From Gentiana macrophylla (taxonomy: Eukaryota > Streptophyta > Magnoliopsida > Gentianales > Gentianaceae), in the NCBI GenBank assembly GCA_026214975.1, contig JAOBSW010001090.1:1-64000 (forward strand): a stretch of DNA of 64,000 nucleotides. The letters are read 5' to 3'. Positions 47,110 through 57,805 of this stretch are shown here, in pieces. Under the pieces are notes generated by a model that was given only the letters and a program-made list of their open reading frames with translations, had not been told where the DNA came from and did not search any database. The number at the start of each line of letters is the position of its first letter. Positions within the stretch are counted from its first letter, which is position 1. The translations under genes were made by a program, and so were the position numbers.

Positions 47110-48880
47110 TGGCCTTTTCTAGTGCTAATACCAGTCCTTAACCGACAGTGTATCGGGTCAAACTGTAGTGCTAGTATGGTGAGTCGAGTATCGTATCCTC
47201 GGGGAACTTAGTAATTCTTCTAAGTGTGGTTAAACACCAAAAGAGTGTTATATTAACTCGATCTAAATCTAAGTTTTATAACACAGATCACTACTATTTT
47301 ACTTAACATAAAATAAATGCATAATTTAAAATTTATTCTAATATAATAGGTATAGATATATAAATATATATAGATATGCATAAGTTGCAGAATATATATA
47401 TAGATATAAATATACAGATGCCAAATATATTATTAGAGAACTAGCCAAAGTTTATATAATTGATTTATACGATCTTTTCAGTGAATGGAATGTGCTCGAT
47501 CTTTTTATATTAGGTTCAATTGAGTAAATGAAACGGTGCACTCCTGAGGTTAACAATTCCTCCTCACATAAGCGTACGAAATTGTCATATGTCCATTGTC
47601 ATCATCCAAGATCCACAACCGTTACGGTTTTTCTTGAACAGGTCCCGAGTAACGATTCTACCTTTGAATAAAAGGAGTCATTCCGTTCGTCAAACGGTCA
47701 ATTTTATTTAAAGGCTCCGGTTGTCAAGGCCGGGCGATTCAACTTTCGGTTTAAGTTTCAATTAAATCGATGATTTAACATTATTACGATCTCGAGTACA
47801 AATTTCAATAAGATTCATCTTTTAGGACAAATCGCCTCGGTAGGAAATCGGGTTCCGTTGTCACGTTATTCACTCGGCCAATTTACCCTCCGGTTTTTCT
47901 ATTAACGAGTTCATAACCTAACTCATCGAGTGTCAATTCATAATTAGATTATGAATTCTTTCGAATCAAACTTTATTAATAGAAAAGATTCAATTAACTC
48001 AATTTTAGTCAATTTTACTTAGACAACATTCCTTTACCGAAAAGATCGAAATAAAACGATTACATAACTTTGGCTAGTTATTAGATTTAGCCTACTAACA
48101 TTATACGAAAATAAAAACAAACATAACAAACATAAATACTTTAGAAATTTTACCCGATTACAACAATTGAATCGAAAGTCGTATTCTTCCGGATGCTACA
48201 ACGACTTCAACAACATTGATCTTCCGATAATTTCTCGAGCATTATAACGATACTACTTTATTTATGGCATAAGGCCTATATACATACCTACTACTAATAA
48301 AAGAGGTAAAGAAAATATATTTTGTTCCCTATGTGCCTCGCAATGTCGCTTCTATTTATAGCGATTTTTCCCAAGCCGGATCGATCCGAGAAAGGGCGGA
48401 TCGATCCGGGAATAAAAATATTATCCAGGATATTCTCTGCAGGCCACATCTTTGGTTAAATCATGATGTTTCCTCGGATCGATCCGAGGTAAATCCGGAT
48501 CGATCCGGATAGATTTTTTTCCAAACTTGATCTGAAACTTGATAAAATCATAACTTGAGCTCTGGATCTCCAAATGACATAATTCAAGATGCGTTGGAAA
48601 GCTCTTGAGAAGATCTACAACTTCCTGAAGGACTTTTCTTCAGAAAATGCCTTTTGATGGGCCATTTGTTCGTTAAAATATAACTTGATACGGTGTCACG
48701 AACCATTGATCCACTTGAACTTTAAAACTCGTGGCACTTCCTTAATTCCTTCAAAAGATATGATTTTACTCAAAAAGTGTCGCCACTCGGGGTCTTGGTT
48801 TACCTAAGATCAGTAAATAAAATACCAAAAATACCCACGTGAATCTGACACGATACTCCGGTTATTAACCCGGTACAAAA
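47110..48880. repeat. Putative gypsy-type solo LTR with GGATCGATCC motifs
   Basis: The stretch opens with a segment in the style GAGTCGAGTATCGTATCCTC, continues AT-rich without ORFs, and contains four copies of the palindrome GGATCGATCC at 48377-48512. Its style resembles 19.4-20.8 kb. Exact ends and target duplications were not resolved. Confidence 0.4.
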
Positions 48881-49534
48881 TTTATAACTTTTTATCATTT
48901 TTACTTGATTTTTATAGTATTTAGATTTATTCATAACTATTAATATTTTATAAGATTATCGTTATAATTACTTATATTTTATATAAAAAGAGTCGATAAT
49001 GTATATAAAACATCGTAATTTTTATCATATAAATGTTATACATCATGAAGTCGTTTTGTTAGTTTATGTTGTTTTATTAGGTTGTATTTTTTTGTTTCTA
49101 TTTGAATCAATTGATTTTGTGAATGCTCATTTGGCTGATTCTGTAAGAGGATATGGCCTTCTAAGAAGCTATGATCTTTGTAAATGTCCATTTGGACATG
49201 AAATATTTCGATTTGGTTCATATACAGTTGGTTGCGATTTGTATTGAGTTGTGCCAACCCAAGTTCATGGGATATTTGTGAGTAGAAAATTAGCAGAGAG
49301 ACTTACTTTATCCAAGATGAATAAAGTTGTTTTATTTGATTCAAGATGAATTATAAATGATTCATAACCAAACACATTATAATTTTGGTGAATGGTCATT
49401 TATGGAACATGGTTGCTCAAGGCTGTTTTTGCTGGGAAAATCGGAAGCAGATTATTGATGTTTCTATTCAGTTCACTTAATTTAGGAAGCCCTATTACAG
49501 TTGAATATAACCATGTGCTACAATCGTTTTGCAG

Positions 49535-50434
49535 TGATTACCTTTTTAAGCTTTTGCTAATTGGGGACTCCGGTGTTGGCAAATCTTGACTTCTTCTGAG
49601 ATTTGTTGTAAGTTCTCTATACTCATTATTCAATTTGGGTGGTCACTTCCTTGTTATGAAATCGTCTCATCTCAGATTCTGTGATTATATCATTATAAGA
49701 AGCAAAAGATATACATTTTGTAGTTTCCTTTTCATTTTTGGGCATGTTTTCTTTTTTACGTCCTTACCAGGCTTTATAATGTGTTTAGGATGACTCATAT
49801 CTGGAGAGCTACATAAGCACCATTGGCGTGGACTTTGTTAGTACTTTGTTCTTTTCTTTAACGTGCTTCATTTTTCGAACATGGGACACCGCTGGACAAG
49901 AGCGTTTTAGGACTATTACTAGCAGCTACTATCGTGGTGGTCATGGCATTATTGTTAGCATCGCCTTTTTCTCATATGTGTGGAAAATGTTATCTAATGA
50001 GCTTTGTAATTGTGTGTGTTTTATATACTGATCTGTTGATCATTTCACATATTTACAAGTGGTGTATGATATCACTGATCAAGAGAGTTTCAATAACGTT
50101 AAGCAATGGCAGAATGAAATTAATAGATATGCAAGTGATAATGTAAACAAGCTTCTTGTTGGCAACGAAAGTGATCTTGAATCCCAAAGAGTCGTTTCCT
50201 ACGACACCGCAAAGGTAGTTCCTAATCCAGTTTGGTCCTTGTAGTTTTAATGTGTACAATTTACTCCCTGTATTTTTGACATTTATGTGTACTTCCTCTA
50301 TACCCATGTCCGGTTGTTTTCTTTCTCAGGCATTTGCAGATGAAATCGGGATTCCTTTCATGGAAGCAGGTGCAACCGATTACCGTTGCTGTGCTACTGA
50401 AGAACAACCTGGATGGAGCAAAGCGTGTAATTGA
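49535..50434 (+). pseudogene. Rab1/RABD2-type small GTPase pseudogene with introns
   Basis: Exon-like blocks: 49535-49607 (DYLFKLLLIGDSGVGKS then TGA, LLLRFV), 49789-49836 ([16 protein letters not shown]), about 49880-49953 ([20 protein letters not shown]), 50060-50214 ([16 protein letters not shown]..) and 50330-50434 (AFADEIGIPFMEAGATD). The wording is that of Rab1/RABD2, which acts in ER-to-Golgi transport. The P-loop is followed by a stop where Cys is expected. The exon for KIRTVEQDGKTIKLQI is missing. The guanine-specificity NKxD motif reads NESD, and the C-terminal half with prenylated cysteines has decayed. Retained introns mean a DNA duplicate, not a processed copy. Confidence 0.9.
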
Positions 50435-50940
50435 GTATGAGCATTAGCAGTAAGCATTAGTTTTAGAATCTGCTTTGCTGGTGTCTTGCATCTTGTCTTA
50501 TTCTCTATTTTGCCAGGTTAAGGCTGCTTTGTAGAATTTCTGGTTTGCGTTTCAGTTTCGGGATTGCTTGTCTATCTGGTTTAAGTTCAGGTCTGCCATT
50601 TGTTTTGCTAGGTAAACCGCAAAACATATGTTTTGCTGTAGGTCTGGAAAATTGTCAATACGATGGTTTAATTCGTAGTCAGTTCAATTTAATTCTTCGT
50701 TTGCATTCCATTGGTAGCAGCAAAAAAGCATATGTCCTTTATAAAATGAAAATCATTTTGATTTGTGCTGGTACAACTATGTCTAGAGTTGTGTACGTAG
50801 TTACGGCTATCTATGTATAAATCATATTTTTACAGACCAGGTCTATCAATCGAATCGAATGTATGTATACGTAGCTTCCTCAAAAGCGAGGGCAAAAACG
50901 TGCAGAGCACGTTGCCGCCACTAGTATATATCTATATATG

Positions 50941-51197
50941 CAAGGGCGGCTCCACCCTTACTGAAGGTGGTGCGGCCGACACGCTAAAATAAAAAAATGT
51001 GTATAAACAGTAGATAATCTTTTTTATAAACACGTATGTATGTGAAATTGACTCCATTATTTTTATGTATTGACCTTCTGTTTTCGTCTATTACCTTATA
51101 ATTACATGTATTGAATTGAATATACAAATATATGTGTGATACAGAAAAAAAATTGATAAATTTCTGACCCATATCAAAAATCCTGCAGTCGCTCCTG
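50941..51197. mobile_element. 257-bp hAT MITE
   Basis: The ends CAAGGGCGGCTCC and GCAGTCGCTCCTG are imperfect inverted repeats, flanked by an 8-bp duplication TATATATG (50933-50940 and 51198-51205). The duplication is low complexity, so slightly less decisive. Confidence 0.78.
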
Positions 51198-51205
51198 TAT
51201 ATATG

Positions 51206-52455
51206 TATACACTTTATCCCTTAAATTTTTTTTGACATAACTAATCCCGTGAAATGTGTAGAAAAAGAAGAAAAAAAAAGTTAAGTGGTTAATCAAAGCA
51301 AAACGGATTAACTCTTAAAAAAATATTTAGAAAAGGGACCCGGTCAAACTAAAGTTGAAGGATACGAATAGATCACAAATTTTGAGTATAAAATGAGATT
51401 ATTTTCTCTATTACCTCCATTATTTAAATAAACATATACTCATTAGATTATAAAAAAGACCACCATCTTTTTTTTTTCTATTTTATTTTAGAATTTTCTG
51501 TATTTTTGTTGATGTCATTTTCTCCATAAACGACAACGTTTTTGGTGATTTATTCAATGCAACTTTGGAGTTTGGACTACAAGGACTTCATGAGCCTTTA
51601 TTAAGGGTTAAATCTTAATCACGAGTGTCCCACGTACTCCCTCGTCTACTGGAATAAGTGTAGAGAGTTAATCGCAGAACCTAACGACTCGAGTTATGAG
51701 TTGCTTTATTATCTAGTAAACCGAAAGAAGTTTCATCTATTTGTGGGGTTTGAACCTTCACTTTCCAGTTTACGGTCCAGCTGTCCTTAAAAGACACCTA
51801 AATAAATAATATGTCGATATCATGTTATCAACAAGTTGAGGAACTTTTCAGTAATATATATAACAATTAACGCAATGAATGAAACAATCTGATACGCTGG
51901 AAAAATGCTAATTCAGCAAAACACTTACAGCAAAATTATAAAATGCATTTTTACATTATTCAATATAATACAACCACATTAATTAATATGTCTCACACCA
52001 TAATTAAAAATGTAAAATTTTGTTATGAAACTTTGTTGTGTAACGAAATCTCATTAAATAAATGTCATATCATTAGAGTTCTTGTTACCATGTTAGCATG
52101 GAAAATTCTAATATGAAGACTCCCCCATAGAGAATAACCCATGCGGGAGATTCTTGATCAGTCCACATGGGTTACTCTCCATGGTAGAACTTCCCTGTTA
52201 GAGTATTCACTATAGTCACAAGAAAAATAAACACAAAAGTGATAAAAAAAAAACTGACAATTTAATGGTAGTTTCTTCCAATAAAAAGCTGACACAAAAA
52301 AATATCAATAATATATTTTAAGCATCAAAATAAATGAATTAACAGGTTTTATAATTATTATTTTTTTATTTTGTAAAAGTGAAAAAGAATTAAATATCAA
52401 TTTATTTGCATATGGTGTGAAGATGAATGTGGACAGAGTATGAAACACCGACATT
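51206..52455. other. AT-rich intergenic, no feature recognised
   Basis: Short frames only. An internal palindrome-like pair, GAATAACCCATGCGGGAG / CATGGGTTACTCTCCATGG, lies near 52130-52190. Confidence 0.4.
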
Positions 52456-52910
52456 TCAATCTGGGCACCGTGCGCCGCGCGTATCCAACATATTTCCGAC
52501 ACGACACGCGACCGACACGTGTCTGACATGTGTCGGCTGATTAAAGTAATATTATTTAAAAATATCCGACACGGCGCCGACACTCCCCGACACTCTTGAA
52601 CCCAATTTTTCAATTTGGTTTTTTTTTTCCCTTTCTTTTTTTAAGTTTTCTTCAATGAAAACATTAAAATACACGATATCCATCTTGATTGTAATTTAAT
52701 AAATAATAAGCTGTATTAAGTTTATACGTTGCTTTTTGATAAACAACCATTTTTACGTAATATTTTGAAAGTCAATCACGATTTTGTTTTTACTTTTGGT
52801 ACCGTATAAAGATCGAATATCTATTGTTGATATTCGTTGAGTTTATGTATTACGTATCTTATTTTGTCTAGTTTTTTTCAGATTTTTATGATTTTTAATA
52901 AATTGAATCG

Positions 52911-52953
<43 letters not shown>

Positions 52954-52954
52954 A

Positions 52955-52994
<40 letters not shown>

Positions 52995-53472
52995 CAATCT
53001 GGGCACCGTGCGCCGCCCGTGCGTATCCAACATATTTCCGACACGACACGCGACCGACACGCCTCCGACACGTGTCTGACATGTGTCGGCTGATTAAAAT
53101 AATATTATTTAAAAATATCCGACACGGCGCCGACACTCCCCGACACTCTTGAACCCAATTTTTTAATTTGGTTTTTTTTCTTTATTTATTTAAGTTTTCT
53201 TCAATGAAAACATTAAAATACACGATATCCATCTTGATTGTAATTTAATAAATAATAAGCTGTATTAAGTTTATACGTTACTTTTTGATAAACAACCATT
53301 TTTACGTAATATTTTAAAAGTCAATCACGATTTTGTTTTTACTTTTGGTACCGTATAAAGATCGAATATCTATTGTTGATATTCGTTGAGTTTATGTATT
53401 ACGTATCTTATTTTGTCTAGTTTTTTTTCCAGATTTTTATGATTTTTAATAAATTGAATCATTTTTTACATA

Positions 53473-53520
<48 letters not shown>

Positions 53521-53530
53521 AATATATACA
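52456..53530. repeat. 538-bp tandem duplication ending in (AC)n tracts
   Basis: 52456-52993 and 52994-about 53530 are nearly identical by eye. Both open TCAATCTGGGCACCGTGCGC, pass through CCGACACG-rich sequence and end in CA microsatellites split by TATA. The differences are small indels and a few substitutions. Confidence 0.92.
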
Positions 53531-53592
53531 CACACACACACACACACATATATCCGTGTCGTGTCGTACGGCGTATCCGTGATCTGTGTCTG

Positions 53593-54574
53593 CATGGCCG
53601 GCCCTATGCTAAGGCCACCGAGACCCGGGTCTTAAACCCAACGTTGTCGGGGGGCCCAACGGTACATGTCTCGCTAAAAGAAAAAAAAAATTCGTGTAAA
53701 TTTAATTCGATCCAACCTAATATAATATGTTAATTTTATTTTTTGATAAAGACCCAAATTTTTTTTTTACTCCAATCAATAAAGGTCCCAATAAAAAAAT
53801 TTACTTGGCCCAAAAAAAATAGACATACAAACAAGTTTTATTAATTTTTTGCATTTACGGATGTTAAACACGCGATAAGTGTTGAAAAAAATGTAGTACT
53901 TAGGATTTGACAGAGAATTAGAAACTCCAAGGCACGTTAATAACGTTGTCTTTTAAGAGATGTTTCGTCCCACACGATTTGTCACTAAGGGATCAAAATT
54001 GTCACTAAGGGATCAAATGAAAATCTCTTTCATGATACAATGAGGGTGTTTGATTCAAACAGTGACTTGTTTGAATCAAACCCGAGGACAATCAAAGTTT
54101 TTCTGATGATGTTGTCAAACTTATAAATTTTCGACTGCATACTTATGCCTTTTATAGGTTGCAAGTACTCCATAAACGAATGAAGGTACTCTCTGCACGA
54201 AAGGGTAGGGTTGTCACCATGGCCGACCCTCGCTTTTGTTGAGTTTAAGACCAAGTCTCCGAATTGGGCCTTTTAGTTAAAGTTTTTATTTTTATTTTTA
54301 AAACATACTTATTGTTAGATATTTTTTCATAAATAAATATTTTGGTTATCGTTTGCATAACATTAATTCGTTGCGTTGCGATATGTCAGGTCGAACCCCG
54401 TTTCGTTGCGTTAACATTAATTCGTACGGCAACTCGTATGCAAACGATAACCAAAATATTTATTTATGAAAAAATATCTAACAATAAGTATATTTTTAAG
54501 AAAAAAAAAACTTCAACTAAAAGACCCAATTCGAGAACTTGGTTTTAAGCCAACAAAAGCGAGGGCCGGCCCTG
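53593..54574. mobile_element. hAT-like element with an inverted duplication of its right end
   Basis: The ends CATGGCCGGCCCTATGC and GCGAGGGCCGGCCCTG are inverted repeats. The flanking 8-mers TGTGTCTG (53585-53592) and CGTGTCTG (54575-54582) agree at 7 of 8. The last about 140 bp (54435-54574) is inverted at 54216-54358, making a hairpin around a 76-bp loop with a repeated TTCGTTGCGTT. Confidence 0.72.
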
Positions 54575-54723
54575 CGTGTCTGTGCTACATAGGGACAAAC
54601 CCACTACCACTCCTACATTCACCCCTCAAACAATGTGTTCATTTGAGCCATTGTGAAGCTTTCGTTTTGAATTTCTGACATTTTTCCTTTTTACAATATG
54701 CTTAAAGAAGCCATAGCTGATGT

Positions 54724-55162
54724 CGGTGGTGGATCCAGGAATATTTTTCAGCGGGATCACTGAACCGTAAAACTACACTTTTCATTCAAAAATGTGTTCA
54801 AATGGGATTACCAGAGCCTAAAATTACATTTTTAACAACAAAAATAACATTTTTAACAACAAAATTACATCGTTTTAATACGATTTTTTTTCCGGATCTT
54901 AGTGGGGTCACGCAGGGGCGGATGTAAGTGTACTAAGGGGGTGTCACGTGACCCCACTGGGATCCGGGGATTTTTTTTGGTATTAAAACGATGTAGTTAT
55001 GTTGTTAAAAAGTGTCGTTTTGTTCGTAAAAAATGTAGTGTTACGCACCGGTGACCCTACTTGAACAAATTTTTGGATAAAAAATGTAGTTTTACAGTCC
55101 GGTGACCCCACTGAAAAAATTTGTGGATCCGCCACTGGGATCATGTGACCCCCTTGATGCCG
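54724..55162. mobile_element. Decayed hAT-like element carrying a nested relative
   Basis: The left end CGGTGGTGGATCCAGGAA is of the CAGTGGCGGATCC type. The body has GGGATCACTGAACCGTAAAACT motifs. The right end after the nested insert (GTGACCCCCTTGATGCC) is degenerate, so the boundary is approximate. Confidence 0.5.
54913..55137. mobile_element. 225-bp hAT MITE nested in the preceding element
   Basis: The ends CAGGGGCGGATG and GGATCCGCCACTG are inverted repeats. The flanking 8-mers GGGTCACG and GGATCATG match at 6 of 8. The interior repeats CCGGTGACCC motifs of the same family as the host element, in opposite orientation. Confidence 0.7.
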
Positions 55163-55214
55163 ATGCTCTTAGGGTGTAACATTGGTTGTGTTAAGATAAT
55201 TGTGATATTAGCTT

Positions 55215-55466
55215 CTACTACAGACAAGTATGTCGAAAAGAAAATCAGAATAGATGTGAAAAGTAGTTCTTTTATTGATTGATTAAACAAATGGTAGAAT
55301 ACAACCAATATTTATAGTGAAACTCTAGTCTAAATGATAAAGATAGACAAATATTAAAAATGACTAAAGATAAACTAAACATTTAAATTTAACTATAACT
55401 ATTTGACTAATTTATTAATTTTATCATCAACTTTATCACTTATGTGGTTTTATCTTCTAATACCCT
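55215..55466 (-). repeat. Copia-like LTR, minus orientation
   Basis: On the minus strand a purine tract in TTTGAGGGAGGG is followed by TATTAGAAGATAAAACC and about 250 bp ending CTGATTTTCTTTTCGACA. The second half reappears in plus orientation at 56230-56356. Confidence 0.6.
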
Positions 55467-55515
55467 CCCTCAAACGAGGTCGGGTTTGGAGGCTGAGTTT
55501 GTTTTGGTATAATTT

Positions 55516-55730
55516 GGAGGGCATCTCCACTCCGGCAGGTCTTTCGGAGTCCATTGGTTGTTGTGTTTTGGAGGGCATCTCCACCCCGGATGTTTTTCCG
55601 GAGTCCAGTAGTTGTTGTGTTTTGGAGGGCATCTCCTCTCCGGTTGTGCTTCCGAAGTCCATAGTTGTGATTTTTGGAGGGCATCTCCACTCTGGTCGGT
55701 TGTTCTTCCGAAGTCTATAGTTGTGATTTT
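55516..55730. repeat. Four tandem copies of a 52-54-bp unit
   Basis: Units start at 55516, 55570, 55624 and 55676, each opening GGAGGGCATCTCC and containing TTCCGGAGTCCA-like text. On the minus strand the first three are in frame (54 bp is 18 codons). They lie just inside the purine tract of the adjacent LTR, and one related unit lies inverted at about 57065-57115. Confidence 0.88.
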
Positions 55731-55916
55731 TTACTGCATCGGCGCACGTAGTTCCGGCTCTTCCGATATCTGTTTTTTTTTTTGTTTTTGGATTGTGATA
55801 TCAGCCTCCAATTGTTTCGGATTGGATCTATCTCGTTCCTGCAAAAAAGAGATAACTAATGCCAAAAGGATAAAATTGATGATATATATGTAGCAAAAAA
55901 AAACTGGACGTAGTTG

Positions 55917-55918
<2 letters not shown>

Positions 55919-55959
<41 letters not shown>
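55919..55959. repeat. Poly(T) tract
   Basis: About 41 T, close to other A/T homopolymers (56428, 56680). These are likely retroposon tails or slippage products. Confidence 0.85.
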
Positions 55960-56229
55960 CGGGGTGTGGGAGAATGGCTGATGCTAAGATTATTTATTTA
56001 TTGTAAATAACAACTAATATTCAGAAAAAATGTAGATTCATAGGGATAGTTGGACGAGGTATGCTGGATTAAATAAGGGTAAAACATGAAGGATTTTTTA
56101 TTTTTATTTTTATTTTTAGAGTGGCTGGAATGATGCAAACAATGGGAATGACGCAGAGACGGGATTAAGGAGATGAACATGGTAATTCTAGTGGCTGGGA
56201 CTGAATCTTATCACAAAAAAAGTATCAAA

Positions 56230-56356
56230 CGATGAATGCATAAGGCATGTTGAATTTTAGACAAGAGTTTCACTATAAATATTGGTTGTATTCTACCATT
56301 TGTTTAATCAATTAATAAAAGAACTACTTTTCACATCTATTCTGATTTTCTTTATA
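56230..56356 (+). repeat. 3' part of a copia-like LTR, plus orientation
   Basis: CAAGAGTTTCACTATAAATA to CTGATTTTCTTTATA matches the minus-strand LTR at 55215-55466. It is followed by GTATCGGAAGCGAGG, which resembles a primer-binding site. Confidence 0.65.
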
Positions 56357-57156
56357 GTATCGGAAGCGAGGAGGCGAGGTTCAATGGCTTAATGCGTTGG
56401 TGACCCGCCCGCCTGTTCTTCCGCTTGAAAAAAAAAAAAAAAAACGTGTCTGCATTTTGTATTTCCTTTTCTTATGCATTCATCATTTAGCACTTTTTTT
56501 ACAATAAAACAAGCAGCCATCGTCCATTCATCTTTTGATTTTTATTTTTATTTTTTCATTCCAGTCTTTTATATCTCAAAAAGGAAAAAAAAAAAAAATT
56601 TAAAAAATTCTTATGCTCGTCGAACTTAAATTGCAGTCTATTGTTTGTTCCATGTAGTCTGCATCCAGTCCCAAAACAAAAAAAAAAAAAAAAAAAAAAA
56701 AAAAACCAACTACGTCCAGCTTTTTCAAATAAACATGGATTGATTCCATTAATCCATCTTCCATCCATACTTTCTTACTTTATTTATTTTTATCATTAAA
56801 TAAATAAATATTTTTACATATAAAATCCACTATTTCTTTTGGCATCCATTCAATGTATATTTTCAGGTGTTCGAAAAAAAATTCAGATCCACCGCAGTAA
56901 ACACAATTGGAGGCAGATGTTACTAAAAAAAAAACGATCCAAATTTTGTTTGACTTTTGGAAGAGCCGGATTACGTGCGCCAAGAAGTTAGCTTCACAAA
57001 CCACAACAAGACTCCCGGAAGAGCCGGAAATACGTGTGCCGAGAAAGTCAAACATGCAAACTAATGGACTCCGGAACGAAAAAGAATTGCTCGATCCGGA
57101 GTGGAGATGCCCTCCACAATATCATCAAACAAACTCAGCCTCCAAACCCGGTCTCG

Positions 57157-57425
57157 TTTGAGGGGGGTAATAGAAGAGAAAATTTGAATAGATCGGATAA
57201 ATGCCAAAATAGATAATTGTTATATTGTAATCAACATAATAGTGGATAAGTGTTTGTTTATTGTTAGGATTTGAATATATTGCATTCATATCTTTAGATG
57301 ATTTTTTTTATTTTAAATTACGATTTATGCCATTTATTTCCTATAAAAAGGAGGCTTACTGTATCATTTTATTAAGACTAATAAAACAGTTATTCAGAGT
57401 ATCTTCCACTATTCTGATTTTCTTT
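57157..57425 (+). repeat. Related copia-like LTR, plus orientation
   Basis: It follows a purine tract (TCGTTTGAGGGGGG), begins TAATAGAAGAG and ends CTGATTTTCTTTATG. Just upstream is the same NKLSLQTR-coding segment seen inverted near 55490. Confidence 0.6.
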
Positions 57426-57690
57426 ATGTCGGACAAGTGAAAATATACTTACAATATTAGTTTGCTGCAACCCGCCGCGTTGGGTTAACTATTTTGTGTA
57501 GGAGGTTAGCCTTTTATTTATTTATTACCTAAAAAACAAATCTATCCTTTTACTTATTACGCAAAATAAGTAATCTGAGATATTTCAATATCCTGCAAAC
57601 TGATTAAATTATTTAGTCACATATATTTTAATAATGATAAAGAAAGGCGTATAGGGCTCTATCACACATGCAAGAAAGAATTCACATCAC

Positions 57691-57697
57691 TATAAAT
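57691..57697 (+). promoter_or_regulatory. Candidate TATA box of the knottin-like gene
   Basis: TATAAAT lies 115 bp before the ATG at 57806, a normal distance for a plant promoter with a short leader. Placement is by position only. Confidence 0.45.
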
Positions 57698-57805
57698 TGT
57701 ACTCCAATATACCATTATAATTCGCACATTTATTTTCTCAAACATAAATATATATTGAGTTTCATAAATATATATATATAAAATACATTTCTCTACAAGA
57801 AACAT

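Noticed and set aside
52130..52200. Possible hairpin near CCCATGCGGGAG / CTCCATGG
   Set aside because: Pairing is short and interrupted and does not match a known RNA class.
52837..53136. Thr/His and Cys/Val repeat frames
   Set aside because: They come from the CA/TG microsatellites.
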